This document shows positions 1 through 13,100 of a DNA stretch of 64,000 bases, one piece after another. Every line of letters begins with the position of its first letter. The first letter of the stretch is position 1. The translations under genes were made by a program, and so were the position numbers. The notes below the pieces were generated by a model, which saw only the letters and a list, made by a program, of their open reading frames with translations, made no database searches and was not told where the DNA came from. The stretch is from positions 132,083-196,082 of the forward strand of contig NMRA01000492.1 in the NCBI GenBank assembly GCA_002633005.1, written 5' to 3'. This DNA is from Phoronis australis (Eukaryota; Phoronida; Phoronidae).

Positions 1-1096
1 ATTTGTGACCGTTACTTCAAGCTGTCAGACATTCATGAATATCGCTCTGCTCTTATCAATGCAATATAGTTGACATAATAAAGTTCTCCATGACTGTCCT
101 AGTCCTAGATACATAATGGATACACCTGGTAGCTTTGTGTTATCACCATGTAATGGTGGGTTTGTTTACCTCACACATGTGCTTGTCACTGGTGGTACTT
201 GTATGTTGGCCTGTGTCAATGACTCCTAGGCCTGCTTCCTGTGCCGTGAGATTATGCTGGCAGTTGAAGGTTGCACTGTTCATTGCCCAATCTGGATTGG
301 GGAAAGGGAGTGGGAAGTAAGTATGTAGTGGTATTGATCGTGCTTCTTAAAGAATGGGTGTCAGTCAAGAGAGGCTTGTCGGCATGAGTTAGGTAAAATT
401 CATATTTAATCCCCATTCTACGCTGTCTTGGACACCGTATGCATTGTATTTGTTCGTGCTTTGGGAACCTTTTGTTTCGGTTTTTAATATATTAGCATTC
501 CTAATCAGATAAAAAAATCGTGGACCTGTTGGAGCTCATTGATTTCTACAACAGAAAGGTTCAGTGCCAACATTGACTTATTGGAGTTGGGAAGTTTACG
601 ATTTTGGCTTGACCTAATTAGTGCTATGTGGTGCTGTAAAGTGACGATACACTGTTATCAAGCATTCTGTCTGATTGCTTCCATTTCTGCCTTCTTACTT
701 TAGGGCTACATTTCAGTAACAAAACTTAAGGTTAGGCTCCATTTGCTCTTGTTGATCGCGTGTAGTTGGCCAAAATTCTAATATTTGGCTCACAACTGTC
801 ATGCTAAACGTGCGCATCAAATGCTTTTGTTTGAAGATGGTTGACAGGATGCTTTCATGACTGCCCGTTCTAAATGGCTGATCTGCGAGCCGGTTCAGAT
901 CACTTGTTGTATTTGCTTTCTGTTAAAAATCAGCGAATATCTTCTACAGTTTCCATGTTAAAGTCTTGCCAATGTTTAGGTCCTACCCCTCCACTCTGCG
1001 TGTGGTTAAATGTGTCCATGTGTGAATTCCAAAATCTTGTTCCCTGTCACGTACACGTTTCCTGTCTAACCATGTCAGTTTTTACAGTCTAGGTAG

Positions 1097-1153
1097 ATGG
1101 CGGATGAGGCGCGCACTCCTCTGGCAGATGAGGACCAGCCAGACATGGCACAC
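1097..1153 (+). CDS. EPB41-like: Protein 4.1 exon 1: N-terminal coding exon with start codon
   Basis: The ATG at 1097 opens 19 codons (begins [14 protein letters not shown]) and ends at a strong donor, CAC|GTAAGC, in phase 0. A pyrimidine-rich acceptor (TTTTTACAG) ends at 1087, just upstream, so the exon probably begins at 1088 with 9 nt of 5'UTR and follows a non-coding first exon outside the window. The peptide is acidic, as is common at 4.1 N termini. It joins in frame to the exon at 21135 across a 20-kb intron. No conserved domain lies in it, so the assignment rests on ATG, splice sites and phase only. Confidence 0.65.
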
Positions 1154-4100
1154 GTAAGCAAGCTTGCCCTCACTTCTCATCCAGTCAATGTTTTGTGTCT
1201 TCACGAATGTGCTACTATGTAACCTCTTAACATCTCTTCAAATTCTCGTCATGTCGTGCATGGCTACCTGGACAGGGTATATATCTATCGGGCCACGAGA
1301 CCACCAGTAGTTGCTCGAGACTTTGCTGAAAATTAACTTGTAATGAATCTCCATGGTTTGCTTCCATATTTCAAGCATTGTGAATGGTTAAATTTTGATG
1401 TTGAGTCTCGAGCAATCATTGGCCCAGGAAAAGCAAACTTGTTTTCCTTTTCCCGTTGATGAATGATTTTCTCTCGATACCGCAAGAACCAGCATACTTT
1501 GTGGTGACAACATAAATTTGAAGTTAAGTTCACTTAAGAAATGTGGCAATATTTGAGAGTTTTCGGCTGGTATATTCTAAAAGTGTTATGGTTGCACCGC
1601 TCTTGCCAGAACTGTTCAGGTAGCCTGTGCGTAATTCTCTAATGTCCTTTGTAGTTGGCGAGAGTCTTCTCTTTGCCTGCTTTGACTGTTGTAGGTGATT
1701 ACCCTCTCCAGAGTGAAGCTAACCTGTCACTTTCGGTGTTCTCCACAACCCAAACCTTAGTCCTGTCTGATATGTCAACAAACATGCCTGCACTATCTTA
1801 AGTGCACATTTACCCGCCTCGATAGTGGGTGCACCCAAATAATAATCGGCAATTCAGAAAACCAAAACTTGTTCAACTTCTAGTTAAAAACTGATGGCAA
1901 CCTATTTTATGATTAGATAACCTTTTTTGTTTACAAACTGTTCTCCGGAAAACTCAAATGTGTTGGCACTTTTCAAACGTCTTGCGAGTGTCAGCAAACG
2001 GGTCGTGTCAACACCAGGCATTGGCGACATGTTACCGTTAAACAGGTCGTGGAGAACAATGTATCTTGTCTTGATATTCACAAGTAGTGCCAAGTGCTAT
2101 AGTTGTCTTGCATCACACCTCTTATGCTTTATACGTTACAACGCCTGCGCTTCAGTACTTTGCATTGTGGAACCAGGTTCTTCGCCCGCCTATATCCTGC
2201 ACAGTATCGGAGATTTCCCTGCTGTGTTTTGGCGACCTTTGTCAGGTGATTGTATTCATTCTTCATTCCATGGCTCTTTGGTCTAGGGACTAGTTTGCAT
2301 ATTGTCCTATTACGCTGTTGCTGCACAGTACTATCTTCAGGGGTTTTGTCTTCGAGAGTAACGTATGCACGACGCATGCCAGTGCTAGGTGCACTCCTGT
2401 GGAGTAGTAGACTGGTATTATAAGTGTCAGGCAAAGGTTCATCTAGCGTTGTTGGACGCGGGCAGCCATATCTGGACACCTATGTTTTTTCCAAATCATG
2501 AATTTTACCTCACTTTTGTATCATCTTAATTTCAAAGTCTTGTTTTGTACCATTATAAAAAATAACCAGACTGTTTCCATTCCTGAATTGAAGCTCTGAC
2601 AACGTGTGTAGTTTGTGCCTGTAGTTAGCGTAGTAGCTCTGAGGAAAATCAATAAGATAATACACCTGTCCTGCAGATAGCGTTACAGTTAAGAGATGTA
2701 TTTAACATTCTTGTGCGCTACTACAGATGGAAAATCCATAATTAAGGACAGTCTCCGAAATATGGAACGTGACAATTTTCAGGCAAAGGTAAAATTCATA
2801 GTTTGCTGAATTAGACGGCAGAGCATTTCCCTCTTAAAATATTTTAGTTACGGTAGTGTTATTTGGGCAATGCTAATTTGCTTCTTTGAAGTAATCGATT
2901 CCCTTTAGGTGTGTGTAGTTTATAAATCACTTTTTTGAAATAACACATTTCGTTATTCATCTTGTGGTTATTACTGCCTTTCATTTTCTTCATTTGAAAA
3001 TACATAACGGACCATTTTGTTCACAGGAAGATATAGAACCATAGTACATAGTACAGTACACAACCAAAAGTATTCAGACAAAATTACCTAGAATTACCTA
3101 TCACGTTGCCTCGGTAGAACCGAATGCGTTGTTCATGTCGCCATCCTTCATGACCGCGAACAAAGGGTACTTTAAAGGAATGTTGGTAATGTCATAGCTA
3201 AACTATTCTGTAATTAGAACTTTTGCCACCATAGCAGTCATTGCTCATCATTTTTGTTGTTAACAAAACTAGCCATCATGACAGGGGAACTGATATGTTG
3301 TCTGATTACTTATATCTTTGTATACCTGGAAATGTTAAACAAGTTTACCTTTGTACTGTTATTTACTTGGCCGATTACTGCAGTGTACTGAACTTGAATT
3401 GAGTTTGATGGTCAGTTAGCAGCAGACATTTGGTTACTCAATAGTTGCTTATGTCTGGAAAATAACATGTCTCCTTGTGTGTACACTGTATAGAACTGCA
3501 CCAGCACAATGCCTGGCTTGTTAGCTTGGTGATTTGGAAGATCTAAGCATTTCTGGACCTCCAGCCTGGTGGAAGCCGGGTTATCTCGGGTTTGTTGCCT
3601 TACCTTAAAAATTCCCAAATTTAGGACATTCTCCCGAATTTAAGACATTGTCATTGTGTTACTTCTAAATCTATGATGTCGCAAGGTGGACAACTCCGAT
3701 TTTGAAAGAAATTATTTGCGTAATCCCTAAAAACGTTGCCATGGTTTTTTGTTCTTTTCTGTAGATGGAATGAAACCTCCTGGCAACTCCTAAGTTCAGC
3801 TTCACCGAGGACTCATTCATTCACTTCCTATCACATTTTTTATCTTTTGGTTGTATTCATATACAGTACAGCGTTCTTTCAACAGTTGCCTTTGCTATGT
3901 AGTTGCATGCTGTTTGTTTGCTGCAGTGGCTGATAATGGGAATTAGCCGACACAAAAGTGTATTGAATTCGTAGCCAATTCAATACTGTGAGAAAAATGC
4001 CTTGCTGTTGGCCAGCAAATAACGGCCTTTTGAGAGCTGGATTGATTTTTATTCTCAGACTCAAGATATGACTCATCCAAGCACAGGCTTTTGATAAGTT

Positions 4101-7100
4101 GGGAGGGAACGCTGCTGGCGTTAAACTTTTTAAAAATTGTTGGAAGCATGCCTTCTGGTGTTCTACATGACATGATCACAGTGTAAATTTGATTACGGTC
4201 TCTGTGGATCATTAAAAATTGTGTGTGCCATTCAGTCTGGCCGATTGTGACTCGTTATTTGCACCTGTGTCACGCCCACTGACCCTTTCAGGTAAATAGT
4301 ATAATGGGCTCTGTGTAGACTATGGCAGTCAGTGACCGGGCTTGACATCCTAGGTCGTACAATGACCTTGTATTGAAGTCAGTGCCTAATGGAGGCTGCT
4401 GCTGTTGCTGCTGCTGTGGTTAGCTTAAAACTGCTACTGCAATCAAGAATATTTTGGACTTAGACGTAAGTTGTGCTTTTGGCAATAAACATGTAAGTGA
4501 CACAGTTGCCATTTAATGCTTCCGCGTGCAATATGCTGTAATAGTATGGGGCATTGATTAATAAATTCCTTGGGTATCATGGGTTTGATATTGTGAGGTA
4601 GAGGAGTCGAACTGGTCATTCATTTTTGATTAGATCCATTATCTACTAATGCTCAGTTTGGATGCTGTCTCTCTCTCTCTCGCTCGCTCCCTCCCTCCCT
4701 CCCTCCCCCTGTCCCTGTCCCTGTCTCTGTCTCTCTCTGCGTGTCTCATTTGAGTTCATTTCTCCCTCATTTTGGTTGCCCTACCTTTGAAGTCCTGGAT
4801 GAACCCCTATTCTCATATCTTGCTGCTGGTGTCAGTTTACGTGATTCTGCTTGTTTCTGTGTAGATTGCATGTTCCCATTGTTCTGTTTCTTTGTAGATT
4901 GCATGTTCCCATTGTTCTATTCTGTTCTGTTCTTTTGTTGCCCCGTCGTTTATTTCTCTGCACAAGGTGGCGTCACATGTCATGGCTGGTGGTCGTCCGT
5001 TGCCAAGGTGATGCAGCATGGACTGGCATGTCTCACTTGCAAATGGTCATACTTCTCTCCAGCATGCTGTGTTGGCATCATGGAATGTTGTTATGCATGC
5101 ATGTTTCAAGATGTTATCTAAATTAAACAAACACAGTAAATTTGGACTCCTTTGTGTCCTTGAATGTTTGTTTTAACATGTATTAGGCTTGTCAGTTTGC
5201 ATTGCATCAATTGTCAAATGATTAAATCCTGATAGTTATGCTGTATGTTCAGTTTTTGAAACATTTTTAAGTTTTTCTATATGTCCGTTATTGTAAAGTT
5301 TGCAGCGATCGATTGGGCGACCTGCGGCCCACCAACGCAACCTCAGATTTTGTTTGTTGACCTGATAAAATCTCCACGAAGTCACCGCACACACACACAC
5401 ATACACATCTGAGCGTACTCTCAAAATGCTGCAGGAAGTAGACAGGTGGTATCAGAATTGTTCGTCTAAATTAGAACAGCGAATCGTGATTGCCTGTTTT
5501 TCCCTTAGTTGGGAGATGGGTCTGTGTGGAAAATTGGATCCGAGAAGGTTAATTGCTGTTCTCACAGTGCACAACTAAAAAGGACACCCAGCGGTTCTCT
5601 GTTGTCTCGGGGGAAACATTTGCCTGGTTCGTTACATCTTCGATTCAGGTATCCTGATCTTTTGTTTTCCACTGCTGCCCACCATGGGTTATTTCGTTGG
5701 CCAGGATTTTTACACCTCTGCGTCTTCCTTGGCGACTTTATTTCCTGTTTGGAGACCTGGGATTTTTGCCAGGTCCCTTTTGCCAGGTAGGAGCTGTCCA
5801 AACTGTCAAGCCCTGGTTTGTGTGCACCATCTGCAAATGGCAGAAACATTGGTTAGTCATGACTACATTGATCACCGAATCCTATTAGAAGCTGGCCTGA
5901 GTAGAAGCTGAAGGTTTGACTATGCCAAAATTAGCGAAAGCTGTGATGCTTGGTGTGTACTAGAAAGCCATTGTTTGGACCAATGTATTGTAACAAATGG
6001 AATCGTTTAAGCTTCTATCATAGGCACTAGCATAGGTCGTCGCATTTTATGTTTCCATGGGCAATTTAATTATCACTTAGCAAATATCGACGAGTGTAGA
6101 ACACTCGGCTCATGAAAGCTGAACATTTTTATCATCCCCAGACAGATGATGTTCATTTCCTGCGTAGACTGGGAGCACCGATCAAACAATTATTAATTAT
6201 CATATTTGGCTACGTACAGTGTTAAGTTAACTCCTTATACAGTTATTGTGGTTTGGTGTGTATGGAAAATGACGAAATACTTGATGCGTTGAGACCTATC
6301 CATGTTTGTCAGTGTATCTTAGTCCATGGGCTACAAATATGCCCTAGATTTGAGCCCCTGTGGGTCAACTGTCCCATAACCATGTCTTTTCTGAAATGAC
6401 GTGATTTTATACTTCTTAAGTCACATTTGAAACTATTGTCAGCAATCATGGCATGGGTGAACGAGTAGATGTTTTCCAAAACAATGAGAAGTTTGAAAAT
6501 CTCATTGCATTAATCTTTCCTTGACACCTCCAGGTGGGGCTGGTGTCCTCTGTAGGTGTGTGTGTGTTTGTGTTATCACAATGTTCATAGGTATTTGACC
6601 TAGTTGATAATACAATGGTTTCCTGTGACTGGCAGGCTTTTGAAACCAGTGGTCCATGGTCTGTGTGTGAACAAAGCCACTGTCTCATTCAGGCTGTTAC
6701 CTTTGTGTGGTAGATCAGCTAGTCATTAGTTTGGAAGCTAGTCTTATTCTCTATGTACAAACTGTTTGACTCCCATTTACCCTGGCTGCTCAAAGCCAAG
6801 ATTAGACAAGGCTGAATCATCTGGTATACAGTTACCTACCTGGATTCTATTTTGTGAGAGGACCAGCTTTGCTATTGTCTGTGGGGCAATGTAGGGATGC
6901 ATAGTCTGAATTCGTGTGATTACAGCGATACTTGGCCAAGGGAAAATAGGCGTAGTCGACCAGTGTCACAGAATCTAGAATCTCTGTGGTCATCCATCAA
7001 AAGGCGTGCGTCGTCACTGAGTCTCTCTGAGCGAGAGAAGAGCAAGCAAGTCCGAAAGTCGGGTTGCTCGTTGCGCGAATTTGAACCGTTCTGGAACTCT

Positions 7101-10100
7101 TGCAAGGAAGCTAATCTGCTGGGAACCAGTCACTTGAATCTACGACTACAGGTTATCTTTATGTTCTGGTTGAAAAATTATCTTTGAAATACGGAGGTGA
7201 GCTAGAGGGGTCATTTAGGAACTCCAGTTTTCAGAAAGTCTAAGATTCCTCTTTGACATTTCAAGTTATCTCATAGATTAGTTGACATTTAAGAATTTCT
7301 TGAGGAGTTGTCGTCTTGACTTCACACCCTCGACTTTACACCCTCGTTATTTTGTCTAGAATTCTTTTTATTTTCTGTATGACAAGTAACCATTCCCCAG
7401 TTTATACATTTGGGTGGATGTAGATCAAGTGGAGTTCATTGCTAAGCCTGCATTGTCGGTCAAAACTTGTGCGAAGTATCCACTGACATCAGATTATTTA
7501 CATAATAGAAATCTTACCAGCTTGTAATAATTTTGTTGTATAGTTCATCACTGTCCAGTAAGGGGGTTTTGGATTCGCGTGTATCCGAGGCATGTAGCGC
7601 CGTGTGGGGAAGGTGGTTTCCCCCCTGCTGGGTTGTTTCAGTGATGATAAAAAACACGAAGTGGGCTTTTAGTAACCAAAGCAAAATCAACTTACCCGGT
7701 AAACAAAACATCGCAACTGTTGTGACTCTACAGACTCCGATATCGCCGTGGTCAGATTGGTTTGACCTATGATGTTGTTAATTTAGGCATAATTTATTGC
7801 CACTTGTATCCGATTTCGACCGTTCTGACACTGGTGTGAATACAATGCAGCCGTGCAAATTTTTGGCCGAAGAGTCGCTCGATATTTCGGTTGCCAGTGT
7901 CATTCATCTGAATCGGGCTTTGGTGTGTAGAGATATTTGTCACCACAATCTTAATTCTGATTCAGGTTGGCATTTTTGACCTCGCACGATTGTTGTTGTG
8001 CATGCCTTCAGTTCCAGTGGAGAGTGGGGTTATCGACTGGTACTTCTTCAAAAATTTTATGGCAACAGACTTGCTGAAATGTTGATTTAGGTTGTGACGT
8101 GCGGGTAGGCAAGTGGCAATGTAATAGTGTTCCTACGGGTCGCTTAGTAACTGTCTTGTCTCTTTGTTCTATCTATGGGGTCAAGCCAAAGATTAACACT
8201 GCATATCTGTATTAACATTACATAAGGGTATCTCATCGGTGGACATTTATTGTCACTGAAATGTGGAGAGATTTGGCTTTGTGGAGCAAACAGGAAGTAG
8301 TTTCTTTCCAGTTTTTAGTCCTTTACCTTAAGGAGAGTCTATGTTACATGCAAAGAGTTTCTCCGACTGTACTGGTCATTAGTTCAACACCAAGACTTAA
8401 CTTCCACTCAGATATAAACATTTACTATAGAGCTCTTTCTTGAAGTGAAAGCACAAATGTGAATTCTATTTGATCCCCCTATCGAATTTTGTTGGACAGA
8501 CGGACCTCAGTGGGGTATGAGTGAATCATAATTTTTTTCATGTGTGGGATATTTCGCAATATTGGCTTGTTACGTGAGTTGTTTGAAAACTCATCCCTTG
8601 ACTGGTAAACGGTGATGGTTGCAGAAAAAAATTTTAAAATTTGCAAAATCCAATTTCCAAGTGCTTTAGATTACCTTCCGTGTCTTGTGAACTAATTCGT
8701 TGCAATGTTTAAAGCTATGCTTTATCCAGCTTAGCTAGCTAAAAAACAAAATTGAATTGTGCCTTTTAGTGTCACAAAATCGGTCTCGTTATAGTCCTAA
8801 CCATGACAGAATTGCATTTCCGTTACTAAGAACATCACTCCTGTCAACAACTCAAGAAAATACTTCAGAGTATATTGAGGTTGGTCGATTACAGAATTGC
8901 AAATTTGAAAATAGTACATGTTCGCATTGCCTTTGACTGAAATTCTACTTTTCCAAATTTCTCTACGAAAATAAAGATCAAGAAAATTTCAGTCTAGTAT
9001 TAGCATTGTTTTTAGGGTGTGGATTTCACAAAACAACATTAGGTAAATTTCTATTTGTAGCGAGGTGATCAGCGTTTAGTGATAATTTTGGCAATTATTT
9101 TTATGTGAAATAAGTGAAAATTGCCGTACTGTGTGTCTGTATTTGTAATTCCTGTAGACTTCTCTGTCCAGGCTGCTAAAGAAAACAAGACAGGCATTAT
9201 ATATGCATGGATAGCTAGCTGACTGACCTACCATCAATCATATGAATGTCAGCTAAGCCATGTTCACTCTCTCTCTAGACCAGATTACCTTGGTCAGAGT
9301 AGTTGTTGTGGTGTGTTTTAGTCTGAGCTGGGTCACTCTGCTCACTAGACTGGTGAAGGAGGCTTGCTGGGGAAAATCTACACAGCTAGTGGTCGGAGAA
9401 TGGGGGTAGGTGGAAGTCTCTCTAGGGCCATGTTGTGCTTGCTGTTTAACAGTTATTGTGTGCTTGGACAGGATTAGTGGATTGTGGTCAATGGACAGCT
9501 GGTGTGTGGAGTGTAGTGAAACCATTGGTTGGGCAAATTTGTTCAACCTGTGTGTAGTTGTAGTGGTATTGGTTTCTTTGGTCTGCCAAGATTTCGTCAA
9601 AGGTCCAAATGGAGTTGGTCAGTTTTCTTGGTCTCCTCAGTTTCTGCAAAAACTTTTTACATGCCAAAAATTTGGATGAAATTAATCTTCTGGAGTTTGG
9701 TCGTGGGGTATGGAGCATATTTGATGCATGGGTTTTGTTTAGGGTCGCTGATTTGGAACGTGGATGCGTAAATTTGGTTTGTGTCGTTCTGTCCTCTGCA
9801 ATACCTGTCAACATTTTTTTAAATATTCAGATCATAATTGCCTAACCTTTCCTTTTTATTGTGGGTTTGTCGATGAATTAGCTTCAGATATTCACTATAC
9901 TAGTGCGACATCTTTGTTGGCAAGTGGTGTGTTGAATGTGCAAACCAGGTCCATGTAACCAATACCAGTCCGATATCCTTCTCTGCTTTAGAATGTTCAT
10001 GAGTTCAATGGCAGGGTTGAGATAGTTTTATCACTCCCAGCATCCTTATTGACATTCCATCACAGAGAAACTGCTGATGACTCAGTTTGTGTTCTTAATT

Positions 10101-13100
10101 ACAACACAGTCAGTCCTGGTTATGTGCAGTTGACTGTGAGCTGGATTGTCATCTTGGGAATATCTGTGGAAGTGATCTCTGTGTAAGTGGAGTCAGGGAT
10201 GAGCCTAGTCTTGTGTATGGGATTGCCCTGCCCAAGAGTGCATCCTCTTTGTTCAGGGGTGAACAAACTCGCAGAAAGCAAGATCGCGTACCGGGAAACA
10301 GGCCCACCCCAAAGTGCGCCCATTGGTGTATTTTCGATAACTGTTTGTGTGCTTTGAAAATCTGAAACACACATGTATTATGTTTTGTTGTGGAATTTTG
10401 TTGATCACAACTTCACTCAAATGTCTATTATTTTATGAGATAATGGGTGACTTTGTTGGTAACTAACCATGTTAGCACAGTTTGAAGGGCCGTTTCAATG
10501 ACAGTTTCCAAACATACGCTTCCCTTTCCAAAATACACCCTGGTGTATATTCGGTTTCATTTGCTGCTTTTGAAAGGTCATTTTCCGAAGGTCTGCCCAT
10601 GGGCCTATTTTGAGAAATCTCGGGTGAAAGTCGAGTGTTTTGCAACCATAATTGAATCCTTACTAGCGTACCCCAGCAAAACAGCGACCACTGAAGTGAA
10701 TGGTCAATGAGATTACAGTTCACTGCATCTGTTCCATACGGGAGGACTAGTGGTTCATTAGTGTCTTATGTCTAGGGAACTCCCCCCAGATTACTGTTTT
10801 TGTACTGGTATTGGGACTCTGGCAACTGCCTACCACCAGAACTGTGCTGTAATTGCCAAGTACCTGTTCAACTGGTTGGAAATATGATAGCATCCACTGG
10901 CTATATCTTGTCAATGGCTTTTGGCCTGGATTGGCATATGCGTGTGTTTCACTGAAAGGTTGCCTAAATATCGTATCTATCAGTATCTACTGTATTTTTT
11001 ATGTAAGTCAGGTTTGTCTGTCAGAATCCAACATCTTGTCATTGGTTAAAGGCATGTGCGGATGTCGATGGAAGCATTTTAGCCAGTAAATAAATTTAGA
11101 GTAGGATTTGAAAGCGTGTATTTCTGCTTCAGGCACTCATTTCCATTCATGATTATTAAAAGCCAGAATAAAAATAACTGTCCTATGATTGTCTTCACAA
11201 CTCTGTTCACATTGGTTTGAATTACTGAATGTGAACTTAATGTTTCGACTATAAGCCAATTTAAGAAATTATTAAGAGTTTCCTTCCTTCTTAAGCCTAG
11301 ACATGAAATAAGTTGGTTAGCTAGATTATAAACTGGCATAAAGTTTTTCTTGCCATGAGTGCAAATTTGTGTTTCTGGTATCAATGATACAAAACTGAGA
11401 GTTCATCTACCATTGGCATGAAGTAGTTTCCACAAGGCTGGTCAACATTTTTCAAACTGATGACGTATGTTCGTTTCTTCTTGTCTAGATGTTCTATTTG
11501 TGGATGATAATCATTTGCTTCGATTGCATGGATAAGTTGGAGGCAAATCTTGTGTGATAGAGTAACTTGGATTATAATTTTAGAGTGAGGAGAAAGTTTC
11601 CTTTTTAGTTACAAGTAATGTGTCAATGCCGCGGAGAAAAGTAGATTTCCGAGATCATCATAATGCGGAATTGAACCCGTTACAACCTCGGCAGTCGTGG
11701 TTCACTTGATGCTATGCGAAGTATTTTTAAGAATATTCAACTGGTGACGCCACCGGTCTTGAATTCTAGGAATGACCGACAGACAATGGCGAGAATTATT
11801 GATTTGTAATAAAACCATCAAAAACAAGGCAAAGCTAATAATTCAAGATGTCAAATTAAACAATAAACCCAGAATGCTTTGTGGGGCTGTAAAACCTGAT
11901 AATGCCCCCTTTAAGTACCATTATTGTCTTGCCCAATATGACTTAAAGATCAGATAAGATTTGTCTTCCTCTACTCTGACTCCAGGGATATACTTAGCCA
12001 CTCGCCCAGTCGCCAGTGCGAGTAAAAATGGTGTTAGGCGAGTAGAAGTTGACTTGCCGGTCGCCCAGGTGGCGAGTGAATTTTCAGAGCGCAAAAACGC
12101 AATCGTTTCCCAGGTGAACATGAATAAATTTTCTCCCTGTGCTGTTTTTATCATCATGAATTTAAGGTTCAGTTTAGTCAGTGTGTCGATGCTCCATCAG
12201 TAAACATCGGCGCAGTGCGATCCTACCGATTCAGTAGATGTCAACCGTTACGCGATTTGTCTTTGTATATAATGGCGAATTTTCAAAATGCATTAACCAC
12301 TAATTTTTGTTAAAAACAACACCACGGCGGTATTCAGCTGGAAAAAAAGCAACCAAGTACGGTTTTCGATTTTTAAAAATCTATGTACTAATAACTAAAA
12401 ACTACAACCATTGGGTACGATTGAAGATAAACTACCACGCATATTGATATACTCGGTGGACACGCTGATCAGAGTTAACAATATCACATGGATTCATTTT
12501 ATGATATTCTATCAATCTCGTTTGACCAGGAAACAGTTGTTGTGCCCACTTTTCATTTTTTATTACTGACAAAGAGCTAGAATAGTTATATAGTCAGTGC
12601 CACCGAAATTGTCCAGAGATTCCAAATCTTCAGTTTGGTTATCACCATATTTGTACTTTTGTATATATTTTATGATTTGAGTTCTAATAAAGATTAAACT
12701 TTAATGACACGTGAAACGTTTAGTGTACCTGTATTGTGGTAAGTTTAGGGATGGGCTCACAATGAACTTAACTAATTGAGTTTAGCTGGCGATCAAAATC
12801 TACCATTGTTTTGGTACTTCAAGCTTAAAACTTAGATATAAAGTTATCAACCCATTCCCGTTAAAAAAAAATAAAAAAAATAAAGAAAACCAATATGAAA
12901 CTTATCGTTCCTTTGTGGTAATTGTCCCTTTGTGAAGATAAACACAAGTTAACCTTTTTAGTCATTTTGTAATATTTATAATGTACCAAGTTAAAACTTC
13001 TCTCTAGAGTTGCAGGCTATAACTCTATAACTCTGCAAATGCCAGAGAAAACCAAATTGGGGGTACTAACAACAACCATTGCTGAGACAGTAATGCTAGC

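Noticed and set aside
5509-5911. Overlapping open frames on both strands
   Set aside because: No conserved motif and no matching splice phase. They are likely chance or repeat-derived.
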